From Thermoguttaceae bacterium (GTDB lineage: Bacteria > Planctomycetota > Planctomycetia > Pirellulales > Thermoguttaceae), in assembly GCA_017454585.1 (NCBI GenBank), contig JAFTCU010000159.1, positions 1 to 11,279 on the forward strand: DNA of 11,279 bases. Direction: 5' to 3'. The notes under the pieces were generated by a model, which was given only the letters and a program-made list of their open reading frames with translations, had not been told where the DNA came from and made no database searches. Shown piece by piece: positions 8,801 to 11,279 of the stretch (its first letter is position 1; every line of letters starts with the position of its first letter). A program made the translations under genes and the position numbers.

Positions 8801-10598
8801 ATGGGGCGTAATCTTCCGCAACGCTCTTCCAGATTTTATACATTTCCGTCAGTTCGGACTGAGAAAAATTGACGGAACTGTCCCGGGAATAGGTTCGCGT
8901 AACGATGAGGTCTCCGCCATAATCCGCCCTGTTCCAGCTTGTACCAAACGTTAAGTGCCCCGTAAAATCGAGGTAGATTTTCCGTGTGGCCGTCGGATTG
9001 GAATGGAGATGAAGCACATTGACGGCTGTTCCGTTCACCACCATGGTTTCCTGGAACGAAACGGCTGCCGTTGTCAGCTGTACCGTATCAGAAGGGGACG
9101 AATCACTGGACAATATATAGTCTCCACACGCGATGACCTGAGTGGAAATCGTGGTATTTTCAATCAGTTCAAACTCCCAGCGCGTTGTCCCTGCAGTAAA
9201 TGTTTTTTCAAGCCACGTACTGGTTTCACATTCAGGATGGGAAAGCTTGAACCGCACCTTGTACGATGCCGCGTTTTCCACAGGATCCCAGGCAACGGTC
9301 AGCTTGCTGCCATTGGAAGAATCAGGGGTAATCGTCACATTCGTCGGAGTTGCCAGAGGAGTGACAACGATCTGGCGTTCCACCGCACCTGCGTCGATAG
9401 CCGAACCACTTTTACGCGCGTTGCCATAAACGTCCTTTGTCAGTTTATTCCCATTTACGTCAAGGCTATTCGCATTATCCTGTACGGAGTTTAAGCCTAC
9501 CGAGGTCGGTGTAAGTGAATAATCCGTTTCAAAGGTTGGAGTACCCCGCGTATAGGCAAAGGAACCAGAGGCTGAAATGGAACCATTCACAAAGTTCCCG
9601 CTGCCGTTCAGGGTTCCATCCGAGAACAAAATGATCATGTAGGCAGTGTCCCCGGTCACGAGGGAATTGTAAAGATTCACCGTTCCGGTTTCGGCGTAAA
9701 TAGTACTGCCCCCAGTTCCGGAAAACGTGCAGTGGTACAGCGTGGATGTACCCCCGGCAGAATAGAAGTGGACAGAAGAAATATCATAAGTCAGAATCTG
9801 CGAACCAACAAGTGTTCCCGTATTATAAACACCATAGGTACACGATTTGATAATGCAGCTCTGAACCTGAATCGAACCGATATTATGGATCCCATAGTTA
9901 CACGATTCGATAACACAGTTCTGTATTTTGGCCGTTCCCCTGTTATAAACGGCAAACTGCGCACCGGAAATCGTGACGTTGGAAAGCGTCAGGTTCCCTC
10001 CCTCAGAATCGACCCAGAACAGCGGGTAATCACTGCTTCCGGTAAACGTAAAACCTGATTTTTCCGAAGTAATGGAAAGTGTTCTGCGTATCTGAATCTG
10101 CTCCGTGGAATACTGCAGGGAATCGTACGAACTGTCGATGATGATTTCCGAAACGTCCACGTTTAGCAAAGCGGATCGAAGCTGGGTTTCGTTCGTGACC
10201 CTGGAGGTTCCGGAAGCCTGAAGCGCAATTTCCGTGGAGTTCACACTTAAAACACCGGCATTCCCCGCATTGGAGAAAATCTGGTCCGTAACAGTTGCGT
10301 CAAAGGAAGAAGAAATCTGAACGGCGTTCTCAGGCACAAAGTCCGGCACAACACATTCCGGCTCATACAGCGCGACAAAGCGATCCTCATCATGGTCGTG
10401 GTCCTCCCCACTTTCGCACGTTCCGCAAATAAACGCCAAAGAATCGTCATCCGTACTGGTCGCAACGGCAGAAAGAAGGCGGCGGTCTTCCAGAACCTCG
10501 AGACGCAAGCGGCGGGAATGGGAAAAAACGGAACGGATTTTCTGATTCAACGTAGGTTTCGCGGCCATGAAAAAATCCCCATAAGTTATACCTCTCAT
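2805..10598 (-). CDS. Giant secreted metzincin-like protease with MBG/YDG repeat stalk and dockerin
   Basis: A protein of up to 2597 residues. By eye the order is: planctomycete N-terminal motif RRLRLEVLEDRRLLSA (29-44); CxxC and His/Asp-rich linker (58-72); beta-helix with choice-of-anchor-Q-like end (about 140-410); FnIII (415-512); metzincin-like zinc protease (about 527-778, HEVGHSVGLFH at 678-688, possible Met-turn M726); PPC-like domain (779-916); FnIII (921-1006); one MBG-like module (1009-1087); 14 MBG/YDG-like repeats of about 80 residues (1088-2227); FnIII (2229-2317); possible cohesin-like sandwich (2318-2468); type I dockerin (2470-2527); acidic tail ending LNEELLEEEEQ. I infer an exported protease held away from the cell by the repeats. 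Substrate and anchoring are unknown. The ATG at 10598 and an in-frame ATG at 10568 (MAAKPTLNQK) each have GGGGA 7 nt upstream. The longer form is given, but the shorter one fits an export N-terminus at least as well. The frame is intact throughout, with its own promoter at 10698-10726. Confidence 0.9.
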   Translation of the reverse strand: MRGITYGDFFMAAKPTLNQKIRSVFSHSRRLRLEVLEDRRLLSAVATSTDDDSLAFICGTCESGEDHDHDEDRFVALYEPECVVPDFVPENAVQISSSFDATVTDQIFSNAGNAGVLSVNSTEIALQASGTSRVTNETQLRSALLNVDVSEIIIDSSYDSLQYSTEQIQIRRTLSITSEKSGFTFTGSSDYPLFWVDSEGGNLTLSNVTISGAQFAVYNRGTAKIQNCVIESCNYGIHNIGSIQVQSCIIKSCTYGVYNTGTLVGSQILTYDISSVHFYSAGGTSTLYHCTFSGTGGSTIYAETGTVNLYNSLVTGDTAYMIILFSDGTLNGSGNFVNGSISASGSFAYTRGTPTFETDYSLTPTSVGLNSVQDNANSLDVNGNKLTKDVYGNARKSGSAIDAGAVERQIVVTPLATPTNVTITPDSSNGSKLTVAWDPVENAASYKVRFKLSHPECETSTWLEKTFTAGTTRWEFELIENTTISTQVIACGDYILSSDSSPSDTVQLTTAAVSFQETMVVNGTAVNVLHLHSNPTATRKIYLDFTGHLTFGTSWNRADYGGDLIVTRTYSRDSSVNFSQSELTEMYKIWKSVAEDYAPFDVDVTTEFLGLDALKRTNYRDEEYGIRVAVGATVQFMELGLQFGGIAYVGSFENSSDVPCFICTDKLEWKAAKEAASHEVGHSVGLFHRGGGSYSSGEYTFGVKISNGQYVSASGYWDSFVWCPIMGASYYTDMTQWSDGSYYNAKWYGSGTDRGDLAVINAYLDYRADDYGDYSTGTITGTPGTLVVAADGTVSTLGDVTLENSDFQYSGIITRQNDTDVFVLELANTSTIDLHIEGSTFANLDVYAALYADSDLQTALLESDEFASLQAEIQISDLAAGTYYLVVDGVGKYDSNGLKYYSDYDSLGYYTIYGSVICTNPLETPVLQFTNVTTSGLTVGWQEITNATGYEVYLNGTLYQTLSSSVTSCVISNLNANTSYTVSVTALTPDEMQYSSSTGSGTQSTLAAPVPAPISMMYGSALPALTFTGGWQAGDVVKYSLTSDGVYSTSAPDFSGKNVGNYTLFLKVERGGLEIWSGSTSVTVSPREIYASEIVWSNDSATYNGQTQSVSASYGGMALNVTVLNGAGTQIADFRNAGTYTASVGVSNSNYKLNSNAQTHTLTMNKYTVSSVSWSIPTLTYTGETQESRVSASFLFNGESKALNFTVSGADVKLRNAGNYTLTADLTDSANFQWAASVANRTVSASIGKYVVTLTEANWGSARSFVYDGQTHTVTAAFMDLVNSGENILSVNSTGTNVGSYTITASLKSGFGSNYTLAGLTSLTVSITPFQVRSINWGTTSLTYNSAVQTLSPMFDFNGQTIALTYTVDGGKILRDAGQYTARAVLTDTQNFVFADDSRSTGVSIAKFTVNQIDWPAYSDLTFTGQTQTIASPTFQFNGTAITLNTSVSKDGLPAELWGAGNYVVTASLADSVNFEFGSGAILSRTVKINPFVITSVTWTDPANLTYTGTEKFVSATFRDCDGQQKALIVTEDSGKTFLNAGTYAFTAAVPSVNYVFQNGVNRHQATITPAVIQALDWTIDSVTWNGSDHRTYDGQTHTAAAGFTFAGQTHEVSVENAQAENAGDYVFTAALTGTLDQQNFRLDASASSKTLTIDRRTLDVQTEISWSATQFTYDGGVHTVSATFTDLKTGQQNALKVTSSPTAIQNAGTYALTAILTPAQTQNYVLSAAATNIAQVMEFEISEIVWNVPNLVYSATVKPISAMFRDCDGQLKVLTVTEDSGKTFLNVGSYAFTVAVPGSNYKFAEGAETTKALSVTPFVIGSITWDDWEGLTYDGTDHVVTASFTDALGASQFLNVQITGAGTALHDAGNYTATAALGDWAGNYVFDSGLATMKDVTVRPREVTQITWSDCALTYTGRVQAVTASFQDVTGEAHPLDVKVNDGKTLLNVGVYTVTAAMNDSNYVFAQALETTSNVEIAPFVVTDAAVTWTGVDGLVYNGSAHEAAAYFTFNGQNFALDLSIVVDSTATAEELMNAGTYTLTASLRDSEAQNFELNISPKSVSIAKAKIWASDVTWSGTQFSYDGQTHEVTATAFRSGEPFPAIVLDVTPNEPIQNAGDYTLTASLTHPNFELGEEITHAAKVTPFQIGAIEWGTTTRVYSDTEPVWTLQPTFLGWNGEPVSLTYTVSEGKTLSDAGTYTLTANLPDDAQNYVFMCDDSVQVTITPLQRVVPTDLQAVGIGGGKVLVSWNSADSDFTLEFSRTEDFSESQNTRVTDACETTLDLNPGEIWFLRVRANAGDSNHADSDFSVVFQKLPIDLKGVLAVGTVDPESSAVSEEGIPANASGFYSWDPFTVEVWTESVHELSEGSQVQMTVTLDAEKYLLSDSPEAQISLEGVSLEVTQGAGPNDYVLTFTILEDLNLQGAAAVRLGAVSFTPVSAQHDSLEPAQSLPILIDGAEPDVTPQVTRVCYDMVEDGQIDIQDLVVFARQFGQQSVEPGMFLTGDFNLSGSVEIQDLVWFARNFGLRAGNSEALRFPANYQPVAESTPETGETFIPTDVQSTAATPVSTINSRRNLQEMEITVHKTLNEELLEEEEQ
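3018..3191 (-). other. Type I dockerin domain of the giant protein
   Basis: Residues 2470-2527 hold two calcium-binding repeats, DMVEDGQIDIQDLVVFARQF and DFNLSGSVEIQDLVWFARNF. The second keeps D, N, S and D at loop positions 1, 3, 5 and 12. The first has V instead of Asn/Asp at position 3, so its calcium binding may be weaker. In cellulosomes dockerins bind cohesins. In planctomycetes they are common in large secreted proteins without a known cellulosome. The preceding 150 residues look like a beta-sandwich that may be cohesin-like. Confidence 0.85.
3918..7337 (-). repeat. Array of 14 MBG/YDG-like protein repeats
   Basis: Residues 1088-2227 consist of 14 consecutive modules of 78-86 residues. 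Each runs roughly I/V-x-x-I-x-W, then a Y-D/T/N-G-Q-T-H-like turn, a hydrophobic strand, N-A-G-x-Y-T-x-T-A, N-Y/F-x-F, and a V-x-I-x-P-F-like link. Starts are near 1088, 1168, 1251, 1331, 1409, 1493, 1572, 1658, 1741, 1820, 1903, 1982, 2068 and 2147. The motifs match the MBG/YDG class of bacterial surface beta-sandwich domains. DNA copies are diverged, so this is an old coding repeat and not a recent tandem duplication. The likely role is a rigid spacer. Confidence 0.85.
8265..9020 (-). other. Metzincin-like zinc protease domain of the giant protein
   Basis: Residues 527-778. It begins with the strand KIYLDFTGHLTFGTSWN, continues through IWKSVAEDYAPFDVDVTTE (589-607), and reaches HEVGHSVGLFH (678-688), the HExxHxxGxxH zinc motif with ligands H678, H682 and H688 and catalytic E679. 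CPIMGASYY (723-731) is a plausible Met-turn, followed by TQWSDGSYYNA. From memory this matches a planctomycete extracellular metallopeptidase family related to reprolysin-like enzymes. All catalytic residues are present, so activity is expected. Extra cysteines (C660, C663, C723) could form a disulfide. Confidence 0.85.
9369..10181 (-). other. Beta-helix / choice-of-anchor-Q-like region of the giant protein
   Basis: Residues about 140-410. Short repeated rungs such as AVYNRGTAKIQNCVIESCNY and GIHNIGSIQVQSCIIKSCTY, followed by GVYNTGTLVGS, are typical of right-handed parallel beta-helices. The region ends KDVYGNARKSGSAIDAGAVE (388-407), the usual closing pattern of choice-of-anchor-Q type proteins. 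Such domains often bind or act on polysaccharides, but no catalytic residues are recognisable here, so a structural or binding role is more likely. Confidence 0.75.
10467..10514 (-). other. Planctomycete export-type N-terminal motif (Planc_extracel / LEPR-XLL)
   Basis: RRLRLEVLEDRRLLSA at residues 29-44 fits the short motif found at the N-terminus of many large extracellular planctomycete proteins. There is no classic hydrophobic signal peptide before it. The motif is the strongest taxonomic marker in the window and the main reason to expect the protein outside the cytoplasm. Confidence 0.85.
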
Positions 10599-10627
10599 CG
10601 AACGGTCCCCATAAAAAAGGTTCGACG
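10596..10627 (-). promoter_or_regulatory. Hairpin over the upstream start codon, with duplicated Shine-Dalgarno
   Basis: On the minus strand TCGAAC (plus 10620-10625) pairs with GTTCGA (plus 10598-10603), and two more pairs (one G-U) extend the stem into the ATG at 10598. The loop carries the GGGGA (10606-10610) that serves this start. A second copy, TTATGGGGA (10576-10584 versus 10606-10614), lies 30 nt downstream before the in-frame ATG at 10568 and is outside the hairpin. Folding would therefore favour the second start. Confidence 0.4.
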
Positions 10628-10631
10628 ATGT

Positions 10632-10661
10632 GTCTTTTGAAAGGCCTCACGTTCAAAAGAC
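10632..10661 (-). promoter_or_regulatory. 10-bp perfect hairpin in the 5' leader of the giant gene
   Basis: GTCTTTTGAA (10632-10641) and TTCAAAAGAC (10652-10661) are perfect complements with a 10-nt loop. The structure lies wholly within the predicted leader RNA, and a T-run (minus CCTTTTTTATGG) follows about 12 nt later. It could be an mRNA-stabilising stem, an attenuator-like element or a dimeric protein site. The eight-base core CTTTTGAA recurs at 10741-10748, which slightly favours a binding site. Confidence 0.45.
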
Positions 10662-10697
10662 CTTTAAAATACTGCAAAATATTGAAGGAATGTTACC

Positions 10698-10726
10698 ATT
10701 ATAATATTTCATACGTAAAAAGTCAA
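10698..10726 (-). promoter_or_regulatory. Strong sigma70-type promoter of the giant gene
   Basis: On the minus strand TTGACT (plus 10721-10726), a 17-nt spacer and a perfect TATAAT (plus 10698-10703). Transcription would start near 10691, giving a leader of about 93 nt to the ATG at 10598 or 123 nt to the ATG at 10568. A-tract DNA lies just upstream and may act as an UP element. Confidence 0.75.
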
Positions 10727-10740
10727 GCAAATTTTCAGAC

Positions 10741-10770
10741 CTTTTGAAAAAATTTTTTTGAAAATTTTTT
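10741..10770. promoter_or_regulatory. Phased A/T tracts between divergent promoters
   Basis: Two TTTTGAAAA-containing units form runs of A and T (AAAAAA, TTTTTTT, AAAA, TTTTTT) in a 30-bp stretch. They sit upstream of both the minus promoter (-35 at 10721-10726) and the plus promoter (-10 at 10803-10808). Such tracts bend DNA and can serve as UP elements or sites for nucleoid proteins. This is inferred from composition only. Confidence 0.4.
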
Positions 10771-10780
10771 AACCGAGGTA

Positions 10781-10808
10781 TTTACCAAATGATGGAATCT
10801 GGTATAAT
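10781..10808 (+). promoter_or_regulatory. Extended -10 promoter for the lipoprotein gene
   Basis: TGGTATAAT (10800-10808) is a perfect extended -10 element. TTTACC (10781-10786), 16 nt upstream, is a weak -35 with 4 of 6 matches. Transcription would start near 10815, leaving a leader of about 105 nt before the ATG at 10920. That leader holds a six-codon open frame (10860-10877) but no clear Shine-Dalgarno for the main gene. Confidence 0.55.
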
Positions 10809-10919
10809 TGGGTAAAGAGGCCCATTCGGTTTCGCCTTGCGTGAAGGCTCGCCCGGAAAATGTTCTTTTCCCCGTGAGCTTCCTCTAAAACGAGAGTCCT
10901 GTCCTTTCCTGCCTGAATA

Positions 10920-11279
10920 ATGCGCTCCTTCAAACTCACCCTGATCCTTTTGTTCCTCTTTCTCACGGTTGGCTGCGAGAAGAAAAAGCCCGGTACACCC
11001 GCCGGCACTGACACAGCTGCGCGCCCCCAAGTGTCCAGTGCCAACGACCCACGATGGAGGAACGAGCTTTTCCAGTCCAACGTCGCCGCGATCCGGAATC
11101 GGGCCGAGTATCCCTCCTTCCAGCAGTACATCACTTCTCTGAACCTCGTCACCCAGCGCTTCAACAGTTGGCTCACCACCCGCGAGACTTTTGAGGGCTG
11201 GGCCGTGGACCCGCTCGTTCAGGCCGAGGTTGAGCTTCTGGACGAATTGGAACCGCTCGCCGCCAAATCGTTCGAGGCG
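10920..11279 (+). CDS. Putative lipoprotein, N-terminal fragment
   Basis: The first 120 codons of a gene open to the right edge. The protein starts MRSFKLTLILLFLFLTVGCE, a basic N-region and hydrophobic core ending in a lipobox-like LTVGC, so C19 is the expected lipidated residue after signal peptidase II cleavage. Thr at -3 is not the most usual residue. After the cysteine comes a basic patch (KKK), a Pro/Thr/Ala linker to about residue 42, then a folded, probably helical region containing WRNELFQSNVAAIRNRA, FQQYITSLNLVTQRF and LVQAEVELLDELEPLA. I do not recognise the family. No good Shine-Dalgarno precedes the ATG, but an extended -10 promoter lies upstream and the signal peptide fixes the start. 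It is divergent from the giant protease gene and may share control with it. Confidence 0.8.
   Translation, partial: MRSFKLTLILLFLFLTVGCEKKKPGTPAGTDTAARPQVSSANDPRWRNELFQSNVAAIRNRAEYPSFQQYITSLNLVTQRFNSWLTTRETFEGWAVDPLVQAEVELLDELEPLAAKSFEA

Noticed and set aside
10860..10877. Six-codon open frame in the lipoprotein leader (possible leader peptide)
   Set aside because: Too short, with no ribosome site and no run of a single amino acid that would suggest attenuation.
10769..11179. Minus-strand open frame (136 codons) and an overlapping 82-codon frame at the right edge
   Set aside because: The plus strand encodes a clear lipoprotein signal sequence continuing to the edge. The minus frames have no recognisable features and would cover the plus promoter.

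Overview
The window most likely comes from a planctomycete, probably of the Pirellulales type. The main evidence is the giant minus-strand protein. It begins with the planctomycete N-terminal motif 'LEVLEDRRLLSA' (Planc_extracel / LEPR-XLL type) and ends in a type I dockerin. The 274-residue protein at 302-1126 also resembles a conserved planctomycete family as I remember it. Genes are well spaced, intergenic DNA is AT-rich, and good -35/-10 promoters can be read in both directions.

Layout: (1) 1-121, minus strand: the first 40 codons of a sugar-phosphate enzyme, probably glucosamine-6-phosphate deaminase/isomerase-like. (2) 122-301: a divergent intergenic region with two back-to-back sigma70-type promoters, each with a 17-bp spacer, a palindrome over one -10 box, and a 7-bp tandem repeat abutting the next start codon. 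(3) 302-1126, plus: conserved protein of unknown function. (4) 1127-1308: AT-rich spacer with overlapping inverted repeats. (5) 1309-2727, plus: complete NtrC-family response regulator (receiver, AAA+ with GAFTGA, Fis-type HTH) with no adjacent histidine kinase. (6) 2728-2804: convergent spacer with a likely shared hairpin terminator. (7) 2805-10598, minus: a giant secreted multidomain protein of up to 2597 residues. (8) 10599-10919: divergent intergenic region with a strong minus promoter, two leader hairpins, A-tract DNA and a plus extended -10 promoter. (9) 10920-11279, plus: start of a lipoprotein gene that runs off the right edge.

The giant protein dominates the window. In order it has a secretion-type N-terminus, a CxxC/His-Asp-rich linker, a beta-helix ending in a choice-of-anchor-Q-like segment, FnIII, a metzincin-like zinc protease with HEVGHSVGLFH at residues 678-688, a PPC-like domain, FnIII, one MBG-like module, 14 further MBG/YDG-like repeats, FnIII, a possible cohesin-like sandwich, a dockerin and an acidic tail. 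I infer an envelope-associated or secreted protease carried on a long repeat stalk. No other gene in the window clearly acts with it. The lipoprotein shares its divergent promoter region, and the sigma54 activator is convergent with it and has no recognisable target site here.
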